The notes beneath the pieces were generated by a model. That model made no database searches, was not told where the DNA came from, and saw only the letters and a list, made by a program, of their open reading frames with translations. Below, piece after piece: positions 16,803-24,652 of a stretch of DNA of 64,000 nt; position 1 is the first letter of the stretch, and the number at the start of each line of letters is the position of its first letter. Origin of the DNA: JAFDCJ01 sp964527835 (GTDB taxonomy: Bacteria > Desulfobacterota > Desulfobacteria > Desulfobacterales > JAFDCJ01); NCBI GenBank assembly GCA_964527835.1, contig CAZGNV010000004.1, forward strand, positions 1 to 64,000, given 5' to 3'. The translations under genes were made by a program, and so were the position numbers.

Positions 16803-17119
16803 TATATCGGGGGGGCGATCGTCACCAGCAACCTCAGATCGGTTTTGGCGCGCAACCCATGGGGTTCGGCAATCTCGCTGATCACCACATCGCCGGGTTT
16901 TGCCGGCAGGGTGGCGCCGTCTTTTCCCAGAAACTCACCTTCCCCCTCAAGAATCACCAGGCTGACCTCGCCTTCGATATCATGATTGTGCACGGGAAGC
17001 TCCTGGCCGGCTTTGAAGTTGAAATTCAGAATTTTAAAATACGGCGAATCGTGCACCAGCAGGCTTTTAAAGGTTTTTTCGGAAAAATCGTTTTCCTCGT
17101 AAAGATTGAGCTGTTTCAT
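16802..17119 (-). CDS. Small cupin-domain protein
   Basis: A 105-residue single-domain cupin. The barrel motif with metal-binding residues reads LPVHNHDIEGEVSLVILEGEGEF, followed by AKPGDVVISEIAEPHGLRAK, giving a plausible His/His/Glu/His set. Small cupins bind metals or act as sensors; no substrate can be assigned. GGGAGAAACCCC precedes the ATG. An FNR-type box and -10 lie at the right distance upstream, suggesting induction by anoxia, redox or NO signals. Confidence 0.8.
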   Translation of the reverse strand: MKQLNLYEENDFSEKTFKSLLVHDSPYFKILNFNFKAGQELPVHNHDIEGEVSLVILEGEGEFLGKDGATLPAKPGDVVISEIAEPHGLRAKTDLRLLVTIAPPI

Positions 17120-17154
17120 GGGGTTTCTCCCTGAAAAAAAGTTGACGAAAGCTT

Positions 17155-17203
17155 TAAACTCATCATACCCGCCATGGCCTGGATGGCCTTTGATTTAAGT
17201 CAA
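17155..17203 (-). promoter_or_regulatory. FNR-type class II promoter of the cupin gene
   Basis: The box TTGATTTAAGTCAA (17190-17203) is a one-mismatch match to TTGAT-N4-ATCAA and almost identical to the box at 7700. On the minus strand a -10 TATGAT (17167-17162) follows, predicting a start near 17155. The box centre is then 41.5 bp upstream of the start. The cupin ATG is 36 nt downstream of the predicted start. Confidence 0.65.
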
Positions 17204-17234
17204 AAACCGCATCATCCTGGCACTTATTTGCGGC

Positions 17235-17729
17235 TCAGGCATCAATCCCTGTTTGCGCATCGACCCCGGAGCCGACCAGCCGGGCAGCCAGATGTACGAA
17301 GATGATCACAATGCTCAAGGGGACGGCAATGGTAATGTAGGTCATGGGCACTTCCAGCCCATCGCTGATGCGGTGCAGCCCGCGGGACAAAAAACGGTCG
17401 CTGTGGTAGAGAACCGGGCCCAGAAAGACCACCGCAGCACAGGCGCGCAGCCATGTTGCCGAAACGATCCAGGCTTTGGGGCCGCTTTTGGGCGGCTGGA
17501 TCAGGCGCGGGTCCCAGTCGGTTTTAAAGGCCGTCGTGGCCCCGAACAGACCGCCCCAGATCATGCAATAGCGGGCGGCCTCCTCGGTCCAGACCGGAAC
17601 CGTCTGGAAGATATAGCGGGCCAGCACCTGAAACAGCACCAGCATCAGCAGCAGGGACAAAAATCCCACCGCTGTTGCACGGCAGATTCGGTCGAGTCCA
17701 TAGCTGAAAAGCTGAAGTGTTCGGCGCAC
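17235..17729 (-). CDS. TRAP transporter small membrane subunit (DctQ)
   Basis: A 164-residue membrane protein with four predicted transmembrane segments, including AVGFLSLLLMLVLFQVLARYIF, AWIVSATWLRACAAVVFLGPVLY and YITIAVPLSIVIIFVHLAARLV. The motif VPVWTEEAARYCMIWGGLFGATTAFK is typical of DctQ. It partners the large DctM subunit in sodium- or proton-driven uptake of organic acids delivered by DctP. Last gene of the dctM-dctP-dctQ unit. Confidence 0.85.
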   Translation of the reverse strand: MRRTLQLFSYGLDRICRATAVGFLSLLLMLVLFQVLARYIFQTVPVWTEEAARYCMIWGGLFGATTAFKTDWDPRLIQPPKSGPKAWIVSATWLRACAAVVFLGPVLYHSDRFLSRGLHRISDGLEVPMTYITIAVPLSIVIIFVHLAARLVGSGVDAQTGIDA

Positions 17730-17742
17730 GGGATTGATGCTC

Positions 17743-18738
17743 CTAGCGGTTTTTATCGGCCGCCTTCATGAACAGGGCGACAATTTTTTCATTCACGATG
17801 TCCGTGTAATTCGGTCGGATCAATGCGGCGAACTTGGCCTTGTCCGCCGCCGTGTTGATGTAGACCTGCATGCCGGCTTTGCGCAGCGCTGCGAGTCCCT
17901 GGACTTCCACCTTTTTGGTCCAGCCCCGGATGACCTGATTGGCCCGAACAACCCCGGCGTCGATGGTGGCGCGGTCTTTGCTGGACAGGCCCCGGTACCA
18001 GTCTTCGGAACAGATGGTCACCCGCAGGGCAGGGCCCAGTTTGACATCCGAGTAGTATTTTAGCACTTCGGTGTGTTTGAACATGATCGGCACGAAGGCC
18101 GGATTAATGTAGCCGTCGGCCACGCCGGTCTGCAAGGCGTTGTAAATTTCGGCCCAGGGAATGACCACGGCATTGGCCCCCCAGATTTTCAGCCACTTGG
18201 CCTGCTTTTTATCCAGGGCGCGCATGCGGATGCCCTTGAAGTCCGCCGGCGTCTTGATGAACTTCTTGGTGGTGGCAATGCCCGACATGTCTCCCACGGG
18301 TATCAGGGCCAGCACCCGCACACCATGGCGGGTGGTTCCCGCATTGATTTGGGCCAGCAGATCGGAGTTGTCCAGGGTCCGGAAAAAATGGTCCATATTT
18401 TCAAAAAGAAACGGAAGGTAAAAACCGAAGATCGTGGGGTCCAGGCTGCCGGCTTTGGCCAGGTCCGAGTTGGAGATTTCCAAAAGCCCCTGGCTGACCT
18501 GGTCCAGCTTTTCGGCTTCACCGCCCAGGGCGTCCCGGGGATAGAGCTTGACCTTGAGCTGCTGGGTGCCGAGATAATCCGCGAAGGTTTTCGACCACAG
18601 ATAGGTGCCGCTTTTGGCTGGATCCGGCGGGCTGTCCAAAGCCAGCTTGATCTCACCGGCGGCCATGGCCGAACCGGCAAGCAGCGCCATGATCGTCAGG
18701 CCGATGAGGCAGGTAAAAAATTTTCTGGTTTTTTGCAT
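17743..18738 (-). CDS. TRAP transporter substrate-binding protein (DctP)
   Basis: About 331 residues with a signal peptide (MQKTRKFFTCLIGLTIMALLAGSAMAA). The mature DctP fold shows YPRDALGGEAEKLDQVSQGLLEISNSDLAKAGSLDPTIFGFYLPFLFEN, GDMSGIATTKKFIKTPADFKGIRMRA and VIPWAEIYNALQTGVADGYINP. It captures a ligand, usually a carboxylate, in the periplasm; the conserved Arg lies in FKGIRMRA. The ATG at 18738 follows AGGAGGTCTGCC. It lies between dctM and dctQ in an unusual M-P-Q order. Confidence 0.88.
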   Translation of the reverse strand: MQKTRKFFTCLIGLTIMALLAGSAMAAGEIKLALDSPPDPAKSGTYLWSKTFADYLGTQQLKVKLYPRDALGGEAEKLDQVSQGLLEISNSDLAKAGSLDPTIFGFYLPFLFENMDHFFRTLDNSDLLAQINAGTTRHGVRVLALIPVGDMSGIATTKKFIKTPADFKGIRMRALDKKQAKWLKIWGANAVVIPWAEIYNALQTGVADGYINPAFVPIMFKHTEVLKYYSDVKLGPALRVTICSEDWYRGLSSKDRATIDAGVVRANQVIRGWTKKVEVQGLAALRKAGMQVYINTAADKAKFAALIRPNYTDIVNEKIVALFMKAADKNR

Positions 18739-18760
18739 GGCAGACCTCCTTTGATCAGGT

Positions 18761-20041
18761 TTAGATAAATCCCAACAGTTGCGGCAAAAAAAGCGACAGG
18801 GACGGAACCAGGGTGATAACCAGCAAAACGAAGATTTCAACCGCAATAAACGGTAAGGTGGCCCGGGCCAGCTGCCAGTAGTTTTCCCCCGAGATGGCTG
18901 AGACCACGATCAGGCAGCCGCCCAGAGGCGGGGTGATGAGCCCCATGGTTAAATTCAGGCATAAGATGATGCCCAGGTGGATGGGGTGCACCCCCTGGGA
19001 GACGGCCGCCGGACCGAACAGCGGCACCAGCAGCGCCAGGGCCATGGGCACGTCCATGAACATGCCGGCGATCAGAAAGATCAGGTTGATGAGCAGCAGA
19101 AAAGCCGTGCCGGTGATACCGGTTTCCATGGCCAGCCGGGCGATCTGCTGGGGCCATTGCTCCAGGGAGCCGACGTAGGCCGCGCAGGCGGCGGCCGATA
19201 GAACCATGAAGATGGAACCGGTTAGAATGGCGGTGCGTTCCAGGCACTGCCAGAGAACCTTGGGAGAGACCCCGCCGTAAAACAATCCGGCCGCCAGGGC
19301 GGCGGCCACCGCCACACCGGCCGCTTCGGTGGGGGTGACGATGCCGAAAACAATGCCGCCGAGGATAATGGTCGGCAGCATCAGGGCCGGGATGGATTTG
19401 AAAAAACTCGGCCAGAATCGCGGAATGGCGGTGCCGCGCCCCCCGGGATGGTCCTGGCGGTGGGCAAAAATCGCGTTGGCGACCAGCAGGGCCGCGCCCA
19501 GCAGCAGGCCGGGAAGTATTCCGGCGGCAAAAAGTCCGCCGATGGAAACCTGCATCCAGGCACCGTAAAAAATCAAAATAATCGACGGCGGGATGATGGG
19601 GCCGATGACCGCCGAGGCGGCGGTGACCGCTCCGGCATACCGGCTGCTGTATCCCTGCTGCCGCATGGCCGGGATGAGGGTGTTGGACAGGGCCGCGGCG
19701 TCAGCCACGGCGGAACCGGACACGCCGGCGAAAAAAATCGAGGTCATGATGTTGACATGCCCCAGCCCGCCCTTGAAGCGCCCGACAAAGGACATTGAAA
19801 AATCGATCAGGTAGCGGGTGACCCCGGTGCGGTTCATCACCTCTCCGGTCAGGATGAACAGCACCATCGCCATCAGGGCAAAAATATCGAGCTGGCTGAA
19901 GATGCGCTGGGGCAGCACGGCCAGGTAGCGCATGTTGCCACTGGCGATGAAGGTCAGCACGGCGGCCGCTCCGACCACGTAGGCCAGGGCCGCGCCGGCC
20001 GCTAAAAACAAAAATGCGAAGATGACCACTATCCAGGCCAA
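18761..20041 (-). CDS. TRAP transporter large membrane subunit (DctM)
   Basis: The 426-residue, about 12-segment membrane protein has family landmarks FIASGNMRYLAVLPQRIFSQLDIFALMAMVLFILTGEVMNRTG, FFAGVSGSAVADAAALSNTLIPAM, SAVIGPIIPPSIILIFYG, VFGIVTPTEAAGVAVAAAL and MGLITPPLGGCLIVVSAI. It forms the ion-coupled permease. First gene of the leftward TRAP operon. The operon may be functionally linked to the D-aminoacylase and hydrolase genes upstream, although a MITE-like element separates them. Confidence 0.9.
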   Translation of the reverse strand: MAWIVVIFAFLFLAAGAALAYVVGAAAVLTFIASGNMRYLAVLPQRIFSQLDIFALMAMVLFILTGEVMNRTGVTRYLIDFSMSFVGRFKGGLGHVNIMTSIFFAGVSGSAVADAAALSNTLIPAMRQQGYSSRYAGAVTAASAVIGPIIPPSIILIFYGAWMQVSIGGLFAAGILPGLLLGAALLVANAIFAHRQDHPGGRGTAIPRFWPSFFKSIPALMLPTIILGGIVFGIVTPTEAAGVAVAAALAAGLFYGGVSPKVLWQCLERTAILTGSIFMVLSAAACAAYVGSLEQWPQQIARLAMETGITGTAFLLLINLIFLIAGMFMDVPMALALLVPLFGPAAVSQGVHPIHLGIILCLNLTMGLITPPLGGCLIVVSAISGENYWQLARATLPFIAVEIFVLLVITLVPSLSLFLPQLLGFI

Positions 20042-20134
20042 AGGGATCTCCTATTGCCAAAATTGATTACAACCTGCGTTTAGTAAAGATCAATAGCCAA
20101 GATCTTGAAAACTTCCCGGTTGATAAAAACCGAC

Positions 20135-20339
20135 GTGAATTGGCCGTCGGATGGTGTTTTCTGCAAACCGGTATGATACTCAGCAACACCTTATTTTCGC
20201 AGTGTCCCTTGTTTGGGATGAGTGTCACGGGACGGATTCAATTTGGCAGCTAATTGGGCCTCGTCCCCAACAAGGGACACGCTGCATCGATATGGTTTCA
20301 TACCGGTTGGAAGAAAATATCATGCGTCGGTCAATTCAC
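20135..20339 (+). repeat. 205-bp MITE-like element, copy 1
   Basis: The element has terminal inverted repeats GTGAATTGGCC (left) and GGTCAATTCAC (right), with one mismatch. Inside are further inverted arms: TTTTCTGCAAACCGG (left) against CCGGTTGGAAGAAAA (right), and GTGTCCCTTGTT against AACAAGGGACAC. It is nearly identical along its full length to the reverse complement of 59158-59362, also exactly 205 bp. It has no coding capacity, so it looks like a non-autonomous, mostly palindromic mobile element. It fills most of the gap between dctM and the D-aminoacylase gene. Confidence 0.8.
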
Positions 20340-20434
20340 CCCTTCAATTATTCTTCATCGTCACTGGTGCTCCAAATGCATATCCGAACGATAAAAATGT
20401 TTCACCTGCGCGACGCATACGGCAAGTTTTAAAT

Positions 20435-22024
20435 CTACAAAAGCAACCCGGGCCGGGCCCCGGTGTGAACTCCATCCCGGATCACCGGCCGGCCATTGAC
20501 CAGGACATGGGAGATGCCGGCGGCATACTGGTGCGGTTTTTCATAGGTCGCCCGGTCGGAAACGGTTTGGGGGTCGAAAATGACCAGATCGGCGGCCAGT
20601 CCCGCCTTGATCACCCCGCGATCTGCAAGCCGCAGTTTTTTGGCCGGCAGGCCGGTCATCCTGTGGATAGCTTCCTCCAGCTTGAGGATGCTCAGCTCAC
20701 GCACATAGCGGCCCAGCACCCGGACAAAAGTGCCGTAGCTGCGCGGGTGGGGGACGCCTTTGGCCAGCGGGGCGCCGGGGGCCAGTCCGATGCCGTCACT
20801 GCCGATCATCATGGCTGGAAACAGAATCTCCCGGCGGCGGTTTTCCTCCGACATGCCGAACATGGCCATGGTGATGTCCAGCCGGGTCTCCAGAAGGGCA
20901 TCAAAGACCCAGTCATCGGGTGTTTTTCCGGTGTCCGCCGCCAGTTGTGCGACCGTGCGGCCCTCGTAGCGTGTTTGGGAGGGCGCTTCGGTGATCAGGA
21001 CATCTTCCCAGCCAATCCCGCGGGCAAAGCCGCCGCTTTGCATGGCGACGGTCATTTTACGGCGCTGGTCCGGGTCTGCCAGGCGTTTGAGGGTTTGTTC
21101 GGGTCCGCCGACATGGGCCCACTGCGGCAGCATGGCCACCAGGATGGTGCTGCCGGCCCGGTAGGGATACATGTCGACGGTGACATCCAGGCCCTCTTGC
21201 CGGGCCTGTTGGATGAGTTCCAGGGCCTGGGCGGATTTTTCCCAGTTATGCCGGGCCGCGGCCTTGAAGTGGCTGATCTGCACGGCAGCCCCGGTTTCGC
21301 GGCCGATGCGAATCGCTTCGGCGACGGCTTCCAGCAGGCCGTCGCCTTCATCGCGGATGTGGCTGAAATAAAATCCGTTGCGCTCTCCAACCGCCCGCGT
21401 CAGTTCGATCAGCTCGTCGGTGGAGGTAAAAGAGCCCGGCGGATAGATCAGGCCGGTGCTCAAACCGATGGCCCCCTGCTGCATGGCGGCGATGAGTTCC
21501 TGCTGCATGCGGGCCATCTGATCGGCATTGGCTCGGCCTTCGCCGAAGCCCATCACCCCGGCCCGGATCATCCCGTGGCCCACCAGGGCGGCAATATTCA
21601 AAGAGCAGCCCCGGCGGGCCAGAAAGGCTGCAAAATCACCAAACGAGGACCATTGACTCCAGGGGATGGATTTGGCGACATCACCGAAAAAACTGCTGAT
21701 GGCGGCCGTCACCTCCTCACGGCTTTCTTCCATGAGGGGGGCCGGTGACAGACCGCATTGGCCAACCACCGCGGTTGTGACTCCCTGGTGCACCAGGCTG
21801 TCGGCGGTGGGCAGCGTCGGCAGGGAAAAATCGGCATGGGAGTGCATGTCGATAAATCCGGGAGCCAGAGCCAGCCCCCCGGCATCGATCACCAGGGAGG
21901 CCTCGGCATGCTTGAGTGGGCCGACGCGGGCGATTTTTGGCCCCTTCAGCGCCAGGTCGGCTTCGAAAGCCGCCGCACCGGTGCCGTCAATGATCAACGC
22001 GTTTTTGATGAGCACGTCGTACAT
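20435..22024 (-). CDS. N-acyl-D-amino-acid deacylase (D-aminoacylase family)
   Basis: About 529 residues of the amidohydrolase superfamily, releasing D-amino acids from N-acylated precursors in the cytoplasm. Metal-site motifs are PGFIDMHSHADFSLP near residue 60, VGQCGLSP near 92, IYPPGSFTSTDELIEL near 190, YFSHIRDEGDGLLEAV with the catalytic-site His, QISHFKAA near 250, and MIGSDGIGLAPGAPL near 400. It ends with the urease-like ADLVIFDP strand. The ATG at 22024 has AGAGGACAAA upstream; an ATG seven codons earlier does not. It overlaps the upstream alpha/beta hydrolase by 38 nt, so they are coupled. Confidence 0.85.
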   Translation of the reverse strand: MYDVLIKNALIIDGTGAAAFEADLALKGPKIARVGPLKHAEASLVIDAGGLALAPGFIDMHSHADFSLPTLPTADSLVHQGVTTAVVGQCGLSPAPLMEESREEVTAAISSFFGDVAKSIPWSQWSSFGDFAAFLARRGCSLNIAALVGHGMIRAGVMGFGEGRANADQMARMQQELIAAMQQGAIGLSTGLIYPPGSFTSTDELIELTRAVGERNGFYFSHIRDEGDGLLEAVAEAIRIGRETGAAVQISHFKAAARHNWEKSAQALELIQQARQEGLDVTVDMYPYRAGSTILVAMLPQWAHVGGPEQTLKRLADPDQRRKMTVAMQSGGFARGIGWEDVLITEAPSQTRYEGRTVAQLAADTGKTPDDWVFDALLETRLDITMAMFGMSEENRRREILFPAMMIGSDGIGLAPGAPLAKGVPHPRSYGTFVRVLGRYVRELSILKLEEAIHRMTGLPAKKLRLADRGVIKAGLAADLVIFDPQTVSDRATYEKPHQYAAGISHVLVNGRPVIRDGVHTGARPGLLL

Positions 22025-22955
22025 TTTGTCCTCTGTTGGTTGCATGCAAAAAATCCTCTAAAATTGCCGTGTAGGTTTCAGGCTGGTTCAGGTAAGGGAA
22101 GTGACCGGTGCCATGCAGGGTCTTGACCTTCGCCGACGGGTAGGTGGTTTTAAGCAGTTCTCTCAAAGGTTCCGGCACCAGGGGGTCGTTGTCGGCTTCG
22201 ATGATCAGCGCCTCGACATCACAGGCGGCCAGATCCGGCGCGTCAAAGCGGTCGAGCACGCAAAAAAAACGGGCCACAAACTGGGCCTTGCGCATCATGC
22301 CATAGGACTGCTCGCGCATATAGGCGGCCACCAGCTCGTTGTGCCCCGACGCCGGGTAGATGGCGTTGGCGGTAGTCTTGCGCAGGTTGCGCATCACCAT
22401 CCATTCGGGCATCAGGGGCAGCACTTTGGCCGTTCTCTTTGACTTTTGGCGAATGATGTCGTTGGGGGGAAAGGTGTTGGCGAAAACCGCTTTTTTTATG
22501 CGCTTCGAATCCCGGCTGACCAGGTACTGGGCCAGGTAGCCGCCCAGGGAGCTGCCCACGATGTTAAACCGGTCAACCTGTTCGCAGGCCAGGATGGCCA
22601 GGATGCCGCGGCGCAGCAGGTCCAGGCGGGGCACCGGCGGGTAGGTGGGGGCGATGATCCGGTAGCGGCGCTGCAAGACTTCGATTTGCTGCCACCAGAT
22701 GTCATACCCGCCGCCCATGCCGTGCAGAAAAACGATGGCTTCCTCCCCATCGCCGACGCGGATATAGTGCCAGGCAATGTCGTCGACCGTCAGCCGCCGC
22801 CGGGGGTGCCGCCGGCGAAAGGTCTGCAGGGAACCGGCAACTTCTGCGGGCACTTTGGCGTAAAGGCGGGCGAACGGTTTTGCGAACACCGGAAAAACGT
22901 AAATTCCGCAGGCGATCAATACCAGCAGGCTCAGGGTCAGGAGCAATCCGGTCAT
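21987..22955 (-). CDS. Membrane-anchored alpha/beta hydrolase
   Basis: About 322 residues. An N-terminal membrane segment (LLLTLSLLVLIACGIYVFPVF) is followed by an alpha/beta-hydrolase domain: IVFLHGMGGGYDIWWQQIEVL near residue 80, nucleophile elbow NIVGSSLGGYLAQYLVS near 135, and acid/His regions EADNDPLVPEPLRELL and HGTGHFPYLNQPETY. The catalytic triad therefore looks complete, but the substrate is unknown. Coupling to the D-aminoacylase suggests hydrolysis of an acylated or amide compound. The start could also be a TTG two codons upstream. A dispersed repeat begins 27 bp upstream of the start. Confidence 0.75.
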   Translation of the reverse strand: MTGLLLTLSLLVLIACGIYVFPVFAKPFARLYAKVPAEVAGSLQTFRRRHPRRRLTVDDIAWHYIRVGDGEEAIVFLHGMGGGYDIWWQQIEVLQRRYRIIAPTYPPVPRLDLLRRGILAILACEQVDRFNIVGSSLGGYLAQYLVSRDSKRIKKAVFANTFPPNDIIRQKSKRTAKVLPLMPEWMVMRNLRKTTANAIYPASGHNELVAAYMREQSYGMMRKAQFVARFFCVLDRFDAPDLAACDVEALIIEADNDPLVPEPLRELLKTTYPSAKVKTLHGTGHFPYLNQPETYTAILEDFLHATNRGQNVRRAHQKRVDH

Positions 22956-22982
22956 AGGCAATGGCTTTCACAGGGTAAGTAT

Positions 22983-23196
22983 TGATGAACCCGCAAAAAG
23001 TCGCATTTTCTCGCTTCGCAAGCCATTTCAGGAGCTGTTTCACCGGTTTCGCTATCCGCCTGAGGCGGACAAGAATTTGTTGCAAGAACTCGTCGCCAGC
23101 TCCTCAAACAACTTGAAATTTTGACGCTCAACCCTTCACCGCCCTTTTCCCGAAAAGGTTGATGGCGCTCGAAAACGACTTTTTACGGGACCGTCA
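22983..23196 (+). repeat. Dispersed repeat family A, full-length copy
   Basis: About 214 bp, similar throughout to 63062-63274. Ends are TGATGAACCCGCAAAAAGTCG (one base given per position; left) and CGACTTTTTACGGGACCGTCA (right), i.e. short inverted repeats around AAAAAGTCG. Internal landmarks shared by both copies are CGCTATCC, CCTGAGGCGGACAAGAATT, CAAGAACTCGTCGC, AGCTCCTCAAAC and a ..GACGCTCAACCCT.. block or its variant. CCGCCTGAGGCGG forms a perfect hairpin in this copy. It lies between the alpha/beta hydrolase and the cystathionine enzyme gene. Confidence 0.75.
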
Positions 23197-23264
23197 AGTA
23201 TTGAATTGTGCCAATCCAGTTAGAAAGCAATTTCTGATTTGGATTCTGACTTGTAACACAGTTT

Positions 23265-24401
23265 TTAATTTTCCAAAACCAGGGCCTGTTGAAGGTCGGC
23301 GATGAGATCCTGCACATCCTCGATGCCCACCGACAGCCGCAAAAGACGATCGGTGATGCCCAGCTCGGCGCGCTGCTCAGCGGACAGCTTGGCATGGGAG
23401 GTGGCCGCCGGAGCGCAGATGATGCTTTCAACGCCGCCCAGGCTGATGGCCGGTCTTATCAGCTTCAGGTTTTTGAGAAACCGGTACGGTTCTACTTTGC
23501 CGTTTTGCAGTTCAAAGGACAGCATGCCGCCGAAGGCTCCCATCTGCCGGGAGGCCACATCAAAGCCGGGATGATTTTGAAGCCCGGGGTAATACACGCG
23601 CTCGATTTTAGGGTTGGCTTCCAGCCAGCGGGCGATGGCAAGGGCATTGTGGTTCTGTCTTTCAACCCGCAGGGCCATGGTTTTGAGACTTCTTTCGATC
23701 AGGTAGCAGGTGGCGGCATTCAGGCTGCCCCCCAGGTTGGCGGCGACAGACCGGATCCTGGCGATTAACGGCCGGGAGGCCACGGCCGCCCCGCAGCACA
23801 GATCGCTGTGTCCGCCGATGTACTTGGTGCCGCTGTGGATGACGATGTCGATTCCCAGATCCAGCGGGTTTTGATTGATGGGAGTAGCAAAGGTGTTGTC
23901 GATAACCGTTAAAATGTTGCGGGAGCGGGCGATGCGGGCCACCGCCTCGATGTCGGTGATTAAAAGCAGCGGGTTGGACGGCGTTTCGATATAGATGATG
24001 CGGGTGTTTTCACGCACGGCATTTTCGATTCCGGCGGCATCGTTGGGGGCAAAGCTGTATTCGATGCCGAAGCGGTCGAACTCGGCCGTGGCGAAATGGT
24101 GGGTGCCGCCGTAAATGTCTTTTTGCAGCACCACGTGATCCCCGGTGCCCAACAGAGCCAGCATGACCGTGCTGATGGCGGCCATGCCCGAGGAGAAAAA
24201 CAGTCCGTCCGGTGCGTTTTCCAAGGCGCACAATTTTTCGATGATCGCTTTCTGGTTGGGGGTGTTAAAATAGCGCGGATAGACAGTTTCCGGTGCATCC
24301 AGGTATTCGAAGGACGAGGAAGTGAAAACAGGCGTGTTGATGCCCCGGGTCGTTCTGTCGATGCAGGTGCCGCTGTGCACGCATTGGGTGTTTTTGTTCA
24401 T
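23265..24401 (-). CDS. Cystathionine gamma-synthase/lyase family PLP enzyme
   Basis: The 378-residue enzyme is of the short trans-sulfuration type. It begins CVHSGTCIDRTTRGINTPVFTSSSF and contains YPRYFNTPNQKAIIEKLCALENA, FFSSGMAAISTVMLALL, DNTFATPINQNPLDLGIDIVIHSGTKYIGGHSD with the PLP lysine near residue 195, and APAATSHAKLS near the end. It could make or cleave cystathionine or degrade methionine/homocysteine; the sequence alone does not separate these. It is distinct from the long MetY at 10902. It stands alone, between a dispersed repeat and the divergent polX gene. Confidence 0.85.
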   Translation of the reverse strand: MNKNTQCVHSGTCIDRTTRGINTPVFTSSSFEYLDAPETVYPRYFNTPNQKAIIEKLCALENAPDGLFFSSGMAAISTVMLALLGTGDHVVLQKDIYGGTHHFATAEFDRFGIEYSFAPNDAAGIENAVRENTRIIYIETPSNPLLLITDIEAVARIARSRNILTVIDNTFATPINQNPLDLGIDIVIHSGTKYIGGHSDLCCGAAVASRPLIARIRSVAANLGGSLNAATCYLIERSLKTMALRVERQNHNALAIARWLEANPKIERVYYPGLQNHPGFDVASRQMGAFGGMLSFELQNGKVEPYRFLKNLKLIRPAISLGGVESIICAPAATSHAKLSAEQRAELGITDRLLRLSVGIEDVQDLIADLQQALVLEN

Positions 24402-24652
24402 GTTTGCTCCTGTTTTAAACCGGGCGAAGATTTTTGAAAGACCGGAGTCGTGATTGGACCGGCGAATTTTGCCACCGATGCTTTCAACATGAAAATCACT
24501 ACGGGAAAAGGGGCCACGCTGTCAACAGGCAATCGGACATTTATAATTGAGTTTTGACCGGGCCGTCAATTTTGGCTATTATAATTTGGCCGCATTTTGT
24601 GCTGTGTTGCCAAGTGTATTTGAAAATCACCAGTTTGGATGGTTGAAAACCC

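Noticed and set aside
20222..21748. Long plus-strand open frame of 508 codons
   Set aside because: It is antisense to the D-aminoacylase and crosses the MITE-like element; its translation shows no family motif and is typical of GC-rich shadows.
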